In this document: piece by piece, positions 8,163-13,990 of the stretch
How the letters are laid out: each line of letters starts with the position of its first letter
Numbering within the stretch: the stretch's first letter is position 1
NCBI GenBank assembly: GCA_030424825.1
Contig: JAUHWE010000046.1
Coordinates: 1-13,990 of the forward strand
Direction: 5' to 3'
DNA length: 13,990 nt
Source: Verrucomicrobiia bacterium
Lineage (GTDB): Bacteria > Verrucomicrobiota > Verrucomicrobiia > Opitutales > Opitutaceae
The notes under the pieces: model-generated
What the model was told of the DNA's origin: nothing
What the model saw: only the letters and a program-made list of their open reading frames with translations
The model's database searches: none
Program-made: the position numbers and the translations under genes

Positions 8163-8216
8163 ATTCTCTCCGCATCGCGGCTTGTGTCTGGCACGATTCG
8201 GGCTCATGTTTTCATC

Positions 8217-9239
8217 ATGCATGCTATCCCTGATTTCTGTGGAACGATCGGCAATACGCCTCTTATCCGGCTCAACCGGCTTTCAGAGCTGACGGGCTGC
8301 GAGATCCTAGGGAAGGCGGAGTTCTTGAACCCGGGTGGATCGGTGAAGGATCGGGCCGCACTAGGCATCGTCGAGGACGCGGAAAAGAAAGGGCTCTTGA
8401 AACCGGGAGGGACGATCGTGGAGGGCACTGCGGGCAACACGGGGATTGGGCTCACCTTGGTCGGCAATGCCAAGGGATATAAGACTATCATAGTGATTCC
8501 CAATTCGCAGGCTCCGGAGAAGATGGAGCTGCTTAGGAACATGGGTGCGGACGTGCGTCCCGTACCGCCAGCACCCTACAGTAACCCGGATAATTACAAT
8601 CACATCGCGCAGCGTACGGCTGAGGAAATCGAGAATGCGTTTTGGGCCAACCAGTTCGACAACACCGCCAATACCGATTTCCATTTTTCCACTACCGGTC
8701 CCGAAATCTGGAAGCAAACCGGAGGTGACGTGACTGCCTTTGTCACCGCCATCGGAACCGGAGGCACACTGGCGGGGGTGTCACGGTATTTGAAAAGCCA
8801 GAACAGTTCCGTGAATACGGTCTGCGTCGATCCGTTTGGAGCAGCCATGTGGTCGTGGTTCAAACATGGGCACCTGGACTTTGACGATGGCGACTCGATC
8901 GCGGAAGGAATCGGGCAAGGTCGGGTAACGGACAATGTCGCTCTCGCGGAAATCGACACCGCCTACCGGGTGCACGACCGCCATATGATGGCGATCATAC
9001 GGCATCTGACCCGCGAGGAAGGTTTGTTCTTGGGGCCGTCTTCAGGGATCAATGTCGGCGGGGCCGTGAAAGTCGCCCTGGCCGGAGGGCCCGGGCAAAC
9101 GATTGCCACCATTCTTTGCGACAGCGCCCAGAAATACATGTCGCGCATCTTCGATCCAACTTGGCTGACCGAGAACGACCTGCCGCCCGAGGACTTGTCC
9201 GTCGAGGGCATGATCGATGAGATGCGATCGGATTTGTAG
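8217..9239 (+). CDS. cysK: Cysteine synthase A (O-acetylserine sulfhydrylase)
   Basis: A PLP-dependent enzyme that makes cysteine from O-acetylserine and sulfide in the cytoplasm. The expected family landmarks are present: TIGNTPLIRL near the start, the PLP-lysine motif NPGGSVKDRA with Lys44, the substrate loop EGTAGNTGIGL (69-79) and the phosphate-binding GTGGT (180-184). Length is 340 aa, slightly longer than classic CysK (about 310-325), with a C-terminal extension ending MIDEMRSDL. I chose ATG 8217 because the conserved fold begins right after it; a GTG at 8184 would add 11 unconserved residues. The EGTAGNTG loop, rather than the common EPTSGNTG, places it in a CysK-like subgroup, so cystathionine beta-synthase-like activity cannot be fully excluded. 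The last 162 bp are duplicated at 10828-10989. Codon use is more GC-rich than in the helicase operon. Confidence 0.92.
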   Translation: MHAIPDFCGTIGNTPLIRLNRLSELTGCEILGKAEFLNPGGSVKDRAALGIVEDAEKKGLLKPGGTIVEGTAGNTGIGLTLVGNAKGYKTIIVIPNSQAPEKMELLRNMGADVRPVPPAPYSNPDNYNHIAQRTAEEIENAFWANQFDNTANTDFHFSTTGPEIWKQTGGDVTAFVTAIGTGGTLAGVSRYLKSQNSSVNTVCVDPFGAAMWSWFKHGHLDFDDGDSIAEGIGQGRVTDNVALAEIDTAYRVHDRHMMAIIRHLTREEGLFLGPSSGINVGGAVKVALAGGPGQTIATILCDSAQKYMSRIFDPTWLTENDLPPEDLSVEGMIDEMRSDL

Positions 9240-9240
9240 T
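9079..9240 (+). repeat. cysK 3'-end direct repeat, intact-gene copy
   Basis: These 162 bp match 10828-10989 in the same orientation with four substitutions that I count. Identity begins and ends abruptly: the next base differs on both sides. This copy belongs to the complete cysK gene. Confidence 0.95.
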
Positions 9241-9308
9241 GGGAATTTGGAGGCGAAGTTTAGTTCGTCTTGTGCGGTCGCCGCGAGCGATGTCCCTACA
9301 TGAATTCG

Positions 9309-9333
9309 TGGCATGGCGTAAACGCCAACCCTA
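9309..9333. repeat. REP-like element, copy 1
   Basis: The core hairpin TGGCGT-AA-ACGCCA (9314-9327) is followed by ACCCTACG. It aligns with the element around 13178-13198, which has TGGCGC-GA-GCGCCA followed by ACCTCACG. Same structure and orientation indicate a dispersed palindromic family. Confidence 0.65.
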
Positions 9334-9334
9334 C

Positions 9335-9466
9335 GAAGTAGCAGTCCTTCATACGAGAGCGAGAGGGGGTAAGAGTTAACAGCACGCCGAAGCGTAGGGA
9401 TTCTCAAAAAAACACTTACATCTCTATCCTGAACAATAAAAAAATACAGGAGATACTTACTTATTA
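9335..9466. repeat. Dispersed direct repeat, copy B
   Basis: Partner of copy A at 7467-7598. In copy A the minus-strand ATG opens a 216-aa gene. Here the equivalent ATG (9352) opens a frame that stops after 18 codons, inside the REP-like element. Copy B therefore looks like a truncated or degraded gene start. Confidence 0.8.
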
Positions 9467-9630
9467 AATTGCGTTTCTAGGAAAAATCAAACTCTCTACG
9501 CTTCAAACTACGGAATTCAATTTATTGACTAGTTCCGACTTTCCGCTAGCCCAGACACAAACGCTTTGTTGTCGGAAAGCCCGAATCAAAGCGACGATGC
9601 ATTCAACCATTGTCATCCCTCTCTTACGAC

Positions 9631-10746
9631 ATGCCCGCCTTCAGGATAGTAAATGCTTATCTATCGCTTGTGATCGCGACCACCGGGTACGCTAGCCTCG
9701 ATCGGGAAATTGTTCTAGAGTTCCAGCCCGGATCTCAAGTACTCAATCAGATATCTTTATCGACGGGCGGATCGGATCAGGACACCACCTACGTTTCAGG
9801 AACGCAAACAGCGAGCGTCCGCTTTGACGAAAATAGCCTGGAGCCCCTCAATTTCACCTTCACCGGTTCGGGAAGGGCCTTTCGATCTGATTTGAACATG
9901 AGCGTTTCAAGCCTGATCCAATTCTCCGATCGAGGGACGGTCATAGGCACGTTCCCCACGACAATAGGACTCTCAACCCGAGAGAACTCGTACATATCGT
10001 ATTCAAATCTTTCTACTGCGGACGTCGTTCCCGGCACAGGCACTCTAGACAACGATCAGCACCATGACTATTACGATCGAGGAACCGCAACCGTTTCCAT
10101 AGCCGTTTCAGGTGAAACCTTCTCGGAGGTCGTTCAATTTCAATTCAATCCAAACATCGTTGAAATGGAGGGAACCAACATCGTCAAAATTGAGCGGGTT
10201 CCTTCGAATTCCCCCTTGGATCAGAGATTGAAGGTGAGTTTAACCTCAAGCTTTATAGCCAACTCCAGCGACCTCATTGAGGATACCAATGCCCGAATGA
10301 CGACCGTCGAGGAAGGAGATCTTCTATCTGTAGGATACACGACTATTCCGACGCCTTATTCTCATTGGCTCGCCAACAATAGCGCATTCTCCGAAAGCGG
10401 ATATGAACAAAATCGTTTTGGTATTTCTTACTATCTTCTCTACGTTCTCGATCTTCCCATCAGCTCCAAGAAGCTTCCTATCGGCTTCGAGAAGAGCGAT
10501 CCAAATAGCTTGTCCGTAATCCTTCCTAGCACCGGTCTCAAGGAAGATCTAATCATTGAATACAGCAATTCCCTAATCCCCGATTCCTGGATACCGATCG
10601 ACTCGAGTTTCTTCGTGGATACAGGTGCTTCCCTGAACAAGGGAGCCTCAGGGAAAGTCCGAATTAGATCACCCCATGTGGGAACATCCTTTTTTCGGCT
10701 AGTTGCCGATCCTACCAAACAAACCTCAACTTTCCTGTCGCAGTAG
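9631..10746 (+). CDS. Secreted beta-rich hypothetical protein, 371 aa
   Basis: From ATG 9631 the protein begins MPAFRIVNAYLSLVIATTGY, a short signal peptide probably cleaved near residue 22-23. An in-frame TTG at 9610 is possible but would put extra polar residues before the signal. The body is rich in Ser, Thr, Asn and Gly with alternating strands, typical of an exported beta-sandwich protein. The last 90 residues, from about KKLPIGFEKSD, contain a compact domain with SDPNSLSVILPSTG, a Trp (PDSWIPID) and a closing TSFFRLVADP. C-terminal domains of this kind, ending in a Phe-Phe-Arg-Leu strand, are familiar from Verrucomicrobiota surface proteins. I cannot name a function. The gene sits between the intact cysK and the duplicated cysK tail, so it may have arrived with that rearrangement. 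Confidence 0.7.
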   Translation: MPAFRIVNAYLSLVIATTGYASLDREIVLEFQPGSQVLNQISLSTGGSDQDTTYVSGTQTASVRFDENSLEPLNFTFTGSGRAFRSDLNMSVSSLIQFSDRGTVIGTFPTTIGLSTRENSYISYSNLSTADVVPGTGTLDNDQHHDYYDRGTATVSIAVSGETFSEVVQFQFNPNIVEMEGTNIVKIERVPSNSPLDQRLKVSLTSSFIANSSDLIEDTNARMTTVEEGDLLSVGYTTIPTPYSHWLANNSAFSESGYEQNRFGISYYLLYVLDLPISSKKLPIGFEKSDPNSLSVILPSTGLKEDLIIEYSNSLIPDSWIPIDSSFFVDTGASLNKGASGKVRIRSPHVGTSFFRLVADPTKQTSTFLSQ

Positions 10747-10826
10747 TTCGAATCAAGATTGACGACGCAAAGGAAGGCAACGGGAAAGGTCTAGACCTTG
10801 TGCCATCTTCCAAAAAGAATGAGTAA

Positions 10827-10988
10827 ATGGCCGGAGGGCCCGGGCAAACGATTGTCACCATTCTTTGCGACAGCACCCAGAAATACATGTCGCGCATCTT
10901 CGATCCAACTTGGCTGACCGAGAACGACCTGCCGCCCGAGGACTTGTCAGTCGAGAGCATGATCGATGAGATGCGATCGGATTTGTAG
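10827..10988 (+). pseudogene. Truncated cysK 3'-end copy, 53-codon remnant
   Basis: Near-identical to the last 160 bases of cysK. It keeps the cysK frame and stop codon, and the first codon has become ATG where cysK has CTG, so a 53-codon frame starting MAGGPGQTIVTIL remains open. It lacks the PLP lysine and almost all of the fold, so it cannot be an active enzyme. Changes relative to cysK include Ala to Val, Ala to Thr and Gly to Ser. It could be a duplication scar, the partner end of an insertion, or conceivably a small expressed peptide. Confidence 0.9.
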
Positions 10989-11017
10989 TTTCTAAACAAA
11001 AACCGCTCCAACAAGTA

Positions 11018-11710
11018 CTAGACAGACTTTACTGGCCGAACATGTGCCAATAGACTGATTCCCAGCCAAGACTTCATTGTGCGGACGAGAACCGGGTTGC
11101 CGCTAATCTGGAGCAGACCTTCCTTGCACGCCTTGCGAATCGTAGTGTCGCCCGCCCACACTTCAGTCAACGCCCTCAATTCAGAAGTGATCGTAATATC
11201 AACTTCCTTTCCCGGATTGTTCACGCAGAGTTCGCGACTGCCGTCATCGTTAACCACGATCCACCAGAGCGAGAAGGTATCGAGCTTGGGAAAATGAAAC
11301 TTGATTACGGTACGTCCTCCTGGGAGTTGCGAACTGTCGAGTCGACGGTTAAATTCGGTCATGAGAAGCTCAACATCGAGCTCGTCGTCGGTCATCTGTC
11401 CTCTGGCCCAGCGCATTCCCCATTCTCCCAAGCCCAGAACAACGGGGGCGAGCTCTTTGCCAGCTGCGGTGAGCTGGTACTCAGCACGTCGTTGTTCTGG
11501 TAGGTTTTTTCTGACTACAAGTTCATAGTCTACCAGTTGGGTCAGCCGCTTGGTAAGCAGCGTAGGTGAAATGTGAGAAAGCCCACGTTGGAGTTCGTTG
11601 AAGCGAGTTGACCCGAGAAGAAGCTCGCGAATGATCAGGATGGTCCACCGCTCACCGATAATTTCTGCGGCTTTCGCTATGGGGCAAAATTGCAGGTACT
11701 GGATACTCAT
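11018..11710 (-). CDS. HxlR-family transcriptional regulator with C-terminal SCP2-like domain
   Basis: Start chosen at ATG 11710 (MSIQYLQFCPIAKAAEIIGE), because HxlR proteins begin shortly before the Cys-Pro motif; the longer frame from 11773 would run through the operator repeats. Residues 8-100 form a winged helix-turn-helix: CPIAKAAEIIGERWT (9-23), LLLGSTRFNELQ (30-41), a recognition helix ISPTLLTKRLTQLV (47-60), and a wing ending EYQLTAAGKEL (78-88). Cys9 is the position used for redox or electrophile sensing in some family members. Residues 140-230 resemble a sterol carrier protein 2-like ligand domain (NPGKEVDITITSE, then ISGNPVLVRTMKSWL), a fusion known in this family. It is divergent from the tautomerase gene, which it probably represses or activates. 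Confidence 0.87.
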   Translation of the reverse strand: MSIQYLQFCPIAKAAEIIGERWTILIIRELLLGSTRFNELQRGLSHISPTLLTKRLTQLVDYELVVRKNLPEQRRAEYQLTAAGKELAPVVLGLGEWGMRWARGQMTDDELDVELLMTEFNRRLDSSQLPGGRTVIKFHFPKLDTFSLWWIVVNDDGSRELCVNNPGKEVDITITSELRALTEVWAGDTTIRKACKEGLLQISGNPVLVRTMKSWLGISLLAHVRPVKSV

Positions 11711-11726
11711 AGAAAAATTTTGGTCA

Positions 11727-11773
11727 CTACACTTATTGTAGTTAATTGCTACACTCTGTGTTGTAGATAGCAA
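11727..11773. promoter_or_regulatory. Inverted-repeat operators between HxlR gene and tautomerase gene
   Basis: Two dyads share CTACA...TGTAG arms: CTACACTTATTGTAG (11727-11741) and CTACACTCTGTGTTGTAG (11749-11766). The second sits within an outer dyad ATTGCTA (11745-11751) / TAGCAAT (11767-11773). On the minus strand a TACAAT that could serve as a -10 box for the regulator gene lies in the first dyad. HxlR dimers bind such palindromes, so this is probably the shared control region with autoregulation. Confidence 0.6.
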
Positions 11774-11859
11774 TATAGGAATCGGTTATCGTACAGGTAT
11801 TGAATGAGGCGACACTCGGTCGCTTCAAATTAGAAAACAAAAATAGGACATATAATACA

Positions 11860-12081
11860 ATGCCACTCGTAAACGTACAGATCATCGAAAACGTATTCAC
11901 ATCAGAACAGAAGAAGGAGATCATCCAAAAAATCACCGACACCATGGTCTCGATCGAAGGAGAAGCCCTACGCGAGGTTACCTGGGTCAAGATCGACGAG
12001 GTTAAAGAAGGCAACTGGGGGATCGGAGGACATTCGCTTACTGCTGCCGACGTGCATCGCATGCAAATGGCGGAAGCCTAA
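11860..12081 (+). CDS. 4-oxalocrotonate tautomerase-family enzyme, 73 aa
   Basis: The start at ATG 11860 gives MPLVNVQIIENVF, placing a proline right after Met. In this family that proline, exposed when Met is removed, is the catalytic base. The length fits the small-subunit class (62-75 aa). Other family-like features are the helix SEQKKEIIQKITDTMVSIEG (15-34), Arg38 in ALREVTWVKIDEV and the WGIGG loop (53-57). It probably forms a hexamer and isomerises a keto-enol substrate; the true substrate is unknown. The in-frame ATG at 11800 would bury the proline and is rejected. An AGGA at 11845-11848 is a weak ribosome site. Its control is probably by the divergent HxlR regulator. Confidence 0.9.
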   Translation: MPLVNVQIIENVFTSEQKKEIIQKITDTMVSIEGEALREVTWVKIDEVKEGNWGIGGHSLTAADVHRMQMAEA

Positions 12082-12094
12082 AACTCTGCCTTTG

Positions 12095-12124
12095 GGAGTG
12101 GCCGCTGTCCGTGGCGGTCACTCC
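12095..12124. terminator. Hairpin between convergent tautomerase and map genes
   Basis: GGAGTGGCCGC pairs with GCGGTCACTCC around a loop of about eight bases, with one G-T pair. No T tract follows on the plus strand. It lies 14 bp after the tautomerase stop and before the convergent map stop, so it may end transcripts from one or both sides. Confidence 0.5.
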
Positions 12125-12194
12125 AGCACGCCAAAACCGGAAAGGGCGCGAGTATCCCAAAAAACGTCAGGAATGGTGAGGGGGAAATGGTCTC

Positions 12195-12980
12195 CTAAGC
12201 CAACACCGGGGCTTCTTTACCGAGGGGGACGCTTAGAATTTCGGGGCCGTCCTTGTTGATGATGACGGTGTGCTCAAAATGCGCAGACAGGCTGCCGTCT
12301 GAGCTTAGCGCCGTCCAGCCATCATCGGACATTTTAACGGAGTACTTGCCCATGTTCACCATGGGTTCGATGCAAACGACGCAGCCTTCGCGGAGCTTGG
12401 GCCCATTGCCGGGCTTTCCGAAATTGGGAATTTGCGGTTCTTCGTGAAGGTTTCGTCCGACACCGTGTCCTACGAAGTCTCGAATCACAGAAAAACCGTC
12501 TTTCTCTACCACCCGTTGCACCGCATGGGATATCTTGCCAACGCGGTTTCCGATTCGAGCGGCTTTGATCCCTTCGTACAAAGAAGCTTCAGTGACGTCG
12601 AGGAGCCGCTGCACGTCGGGAGCGACGCGACCCACGGGCATCGTACGGCAATTGTCGCCGATGTATCCGTTGTAGCGCGTGCACACGTCGACACTGATGA
12701 TATCGCCTTCGCGCAGCACGCGATCGAGGCTGCCGATACCATGAACGACCTCGTCGTTGACTGACAGACAAGTGTAGGCAGGATAAATACGCGAGCCGAC
12801 TTGGTATTTGTAGCAAGCGCTTTCCGCTTCCAGCTCGTCTATGAATCGACGCCCCGCCTGATCCAGGTCGTAGGTATTCAGGCCCGGTGTGACAAGGGCG
12901 CACATCTTATCCAATACGGTCGCTGCGACCTGGGCCGCTTCGCGTATCGATTTCAGCTGCTGCTCGTTCCTGACAATCAT
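12195..12980 (-). CDS. map: Methionine aminopeptidase, type I
   Basis: Removes the N-terminal Met from new proteins when the second residue is small. At 261 aa it matches the usual bacterial length (about 250-265). All metal and catalytic residues are in place: His80 (EVVHGIG), Asp98 and Asp109 (SVDVCTRYNGYIGDN), His172 (GHGVGRNLHEEP), Glu205 (CIEPMV) and Glu236 (HFEHT). It has no N-terminal zinc-finger extension. The start at ATG 12980 is supported by an AGAGGA Shine-Dalgarno (12984-12989) close upstream. The gene is separated from rmuC by about 235 bp with REP-like hairpins, so it is probably transcribed alone. Confidence 0.97.
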   Translation of the reverse strand: MIVRNEQQLKSIREAAQVAATVLDKMCALVTPGLNTYDLDQAGRRFIDELEAESACYKYQVGSRIYPAYTCLSVNDEVVHGIGSLDRVLREGDIISVDVCTRYNGYIGDNCRTMPVGRVAPDVQRLLDVTEASLYEGIKAARIGNRVGKISHAVQRVVEKDGFSVIRDFVGHGVGRNLHEEPQIPNFGKPGNGPKLREGCVVCIEPMVNMGKYSVKMSDDGWTALSSDGSLSAHFEHTVIINKDGPEILSVPLGKEAPVLA

Positions 12981-13027
12981 TCTTCCTCTAGATCAATCGG
13001 TGATCTCCCTACCAACAATAGCCAACT

Positions 13028-13055
13028 TTTATTGATTACAATAAAATCCTTTCAA
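13028..13055 (-). promoter_or_regulatory. Candidate map promoter within an AT-rich dyad
   Basis: On the minus strand TTGAAA (13050-13055), a 16-base spacer and AATAAA (13028-13033) resemble -35/-10 boxes about 50 bp before map. They overlap a perfect dyad TTTTATTG-atta-CAATAAAA (13027-13046), which could also be an operator. Tentative. Confidence 0.3.
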
Positions 13056-13105
13056 TCCGCCCGATTTAGCAAGTGTGAAACAAACGGGTGGAATCTGAAG
13101 GCGCG

Positions 13106-13198
13106 GCAGGTCCGGCCTGCGTCGACGGAGCATCGCGGCGATGTGAAGGCATTGTTCTACCCTCTCCATACGCGGCGTGGCGCGAGCGCCAACCTCAC
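13106..13198. repeat. REP-like element, copy 2, with accessory hairpin
   Basis: A small hairpin GCAGG-tccgg-CCTGC (13106-13120) is followed by TGGCGC-GA-GCGCCA (13178-13191) and ACCTCACG. The second hairpin and its flank match the element at 9309-9333. It lies between rmuC and map. Confidence 0.6.
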
Positions 13199-13216
13199 GG
13201 ATTCGGCACATTATTC

Positions 13217-13990
13217 TCACTCATCGGTATGTTCCTCCAAGAGAGAGTCTTCGACGGCATCCGGAGGGAGCGCTTTTTTGGCTTTGGCCCCCAAGGTCTT
13301 GATGTCCTCCACGCTTTTAACGAGATTACCTTTGCCCGTCTTGAGCTTGTTTATGGCAGCGTCGTAGGCCTCCTGGCTCTTGCCGAGGCGTTTGCCGATC
13401 TCCTCCATGTCGGCATAGAATCCCACAAACTTGTCGTAGAGGGCTCCACTACGGCGTGCGATTTCCAGCACGTTTCGAGTCTGTTTTTCCTGTCTCCAAA
13501 TATTGGCAACAGTCCGCAATGTAGCGAGCAAGGTCGACGGGGTCACAATAACCACGCTCTGGCTGAAGGCAAAGTCAAAGAGGGCATCGTCAGCCTGCAT
13601 CGCCATGGTGAAGGCAGGTTCGATGGGGACGAACATGAGCACGAAATCGGGCGAGTTGATTCCGTACAGCGATTCGTAGCTTTTCTTGCTGAGACCGGTA
13701 ACGTGATTCCGAAGGCTCAGAACATGATCTTTGAGCCGCTGCTCTGCCTTATCCGTATCTTCTTCGTTCACACAAGCCTCGTAGGCCACTAGACTTACCT
13801 TTGAATCCACAACCAAATGCCGCTCCTCGGGAAGTCGAACGAGCACGTCCGGCTGATACCGTCGCCCATCCTCATCGGTTAGATGGGCTTGTGTGATGTA
13901 TTCCTGTCCCGCGACCAGTCCTGACTTCTCCAATACGCGTTCGAGAATCATTTCCCCCCAATTCCCTTGCGCTTTCGCCTGCCCCTTTAG
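13217..13990 (-). CDS. rmuC: DNA recombination protein RmuC, 5' end beyond window
   Basis: The frame stays open to the window edge (257 codons), so the N-terminal coiled-coil part is missing. The visible part begins LKGQAKAQGNWGE and continues MILERVLEKSGL, the hallmark RmuC block. The PD-(D/E)XK-type core follows, with QPDVLVRLP and then VVDSKVSL, holding the Asp and Asp-x-Lys residues. FVPIEPAF and VVIVTPSTLLATLRTV are further family signatures, and the C-terminus is helical with an acidic tail. RmuC is a predicted nuclease that limits inversions between short repeats, which is of interest given the repeats nearby, though it is a general housekeeping gene. Confidence 0.95.
   Translation of the reverse strand, partial: LKGQAKAQGNWGEMILERVLEKSGLVAGQEYITQAHLTDEDGRRYQPDVLVRLPEERHLVVDSKVSLVAYEACVNEEDTDKAEQRLKDHVLSLRNHVTGLSKKSYESLYGINSPDFVLMFVPIEPAFTMAMQADDALFDFAFSQSVVIVTPSTLLATLRTVANIWRQEKQTRNVLEIARRSGALYDKFVGFYADMEEIGKRLGKSQEAYDAAINKLKTGKGNLVKSVEDIKTLGAKAKKALPPDAVEDSLLEEHTDE

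Larger units (their letters stand above)
7485..8216. other. Gene-free region between divergent genes, rich in repeats
   Basis: About 730 bp separates the secreted-protein gene (minus) from cysK (plus). It holds repeat copy A, a C-rich stretch near 7608-7735, a 50-bp palindrome at 7739-7788, two GC-rich hairpins at 7934-8012 and a weak candidate cysK promoter. A 65-codon minus-strand reading frame at 7783-7980 starts beside the hairpins and ends in the palindrome, and it has no protein-like character. I see no convincing gene. Confidence 0.6.
9241..9630. other. Gene-free region downstream of cysK
   Basis: This stretch holds a REP-like hairpin element (9309-9333), repeat copy B (9335-9466) and an AT-rich leader before the next gene. 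An 18-codon minus-strand frame at 9296-9352 begins MKDCYFVGLA, similar to the MKDSHFLGQA start of the gene at 6834-7484, but stops at once. No real gene is seen. A weak TTGACT near 9525 has no good -10 partner. Confidence 0.6.

Noticed and set aside
7900..8292. 130-codon plus-strand frame overlapping the cysK start
   Set aside because: Runs through REP-like hairpins and out of frame into cysK; no ribosome site or family features.
9042..9407. 121-codon minus-strand frame
   Set aside because: Antisense to the cysK tail and across the REP-like element and repeat B; explained by those.
10786..10799. 14-bp perfect palindrome AAGGTCTAGACCTT near the cysK tail copy
   Set aside because: Possible insertion-site feature, but a single short palindrome with no second copy is not enough evidence.
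10712..11014. 100-codon minus-strand frame
   Set aside because: Antisense to the duplicated cysK tail; much of it repeats the shadow frame found antisense to cysK at 8963-9211.
12432..13367. Overlapping plus-strand frames of 110 and 188 codons
   Set aside because: Antisense to map and to the 3' end of rmuC; no independent support.
13088..13792. 234-codon plus-strand frame
   Set aside because: Antisense to rmuC, which carries clear family motifs.
1..13990. CRISPR array, tRNA, rRNA or integrase
   Set aside because: No regularly spaced repeats, no cloverleaf or rRNA-like segment and no recombinase reading frame were found by reading the window.

Overview
The window looks like a bacterial chromosomal region, probably from the Verrucomicrobiota (Opitutae-like). 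That guess rests on several things: small dispersed hairpin (REP-like) elements between genes, a secreted protein with the C-terminal beta-domain often seen in that phylum, and a general absence of clear Shine-Dalgarno sites. It is a suggestion from style, not proof. No tRNA, rRNA, CRISPR array, transposase or integrase is visible.

Layout. (1) Positions 1-6706, minus strand: a visibly AT-rich four-gene operon. In transcription order it encodes a STAS-like/GHKL-ATPase fusion (5693-6706), a 677-residue protein of no family I can name (3663-5696), a 325-residue protein with a winged-helix-like start (2689-3666), and a large superfamily 2 DEAD/DEAH helicase whose 3' end lies outside the window (1-2692). 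All three junctions are 4-base start/stop overlaps (ATGA, GTGA, ATGA), so the four proteins are probably made together. The helicase resembles the large zinc-containing helicases of DISARM, Druantia and Dpd-type anti-phage loci. The operon is the best candidate for a little-described defence system, built around an ATPase switch plus a helicase. (2) 6834-9240: a small secreted protein, a 730-bp gene-free stretch rich in repeats (including a near-perfect 50-bp palindrome), and cysteine synthase (cysK). (3) 9241-10989: a segment holding a second copy of a 132-bp repeat, a secreted protein gene, and a 162-bp near-identical copy of the cysK 3' end. This looks like an old duplication or insertion scar. 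(4) 11018-12081: an HxlR-type regulator divergent from a 4-oxalocrotonate tautomerase-family gene, with inverted-repeat operators between them. (5) 12195-13990: methionine aminopeptidase (map) and the 3' part of rmuC, ordinary housekeeping genes.

How it fits together. The more GC-rich housekeeping genes (cysK, map, rmuC) form the backbone. The AT-rich helicase operon and the repeat-scarred region around cysK look like accessory DNA. The HxlR/tautomerase pair is a small self-contained regulatory module.
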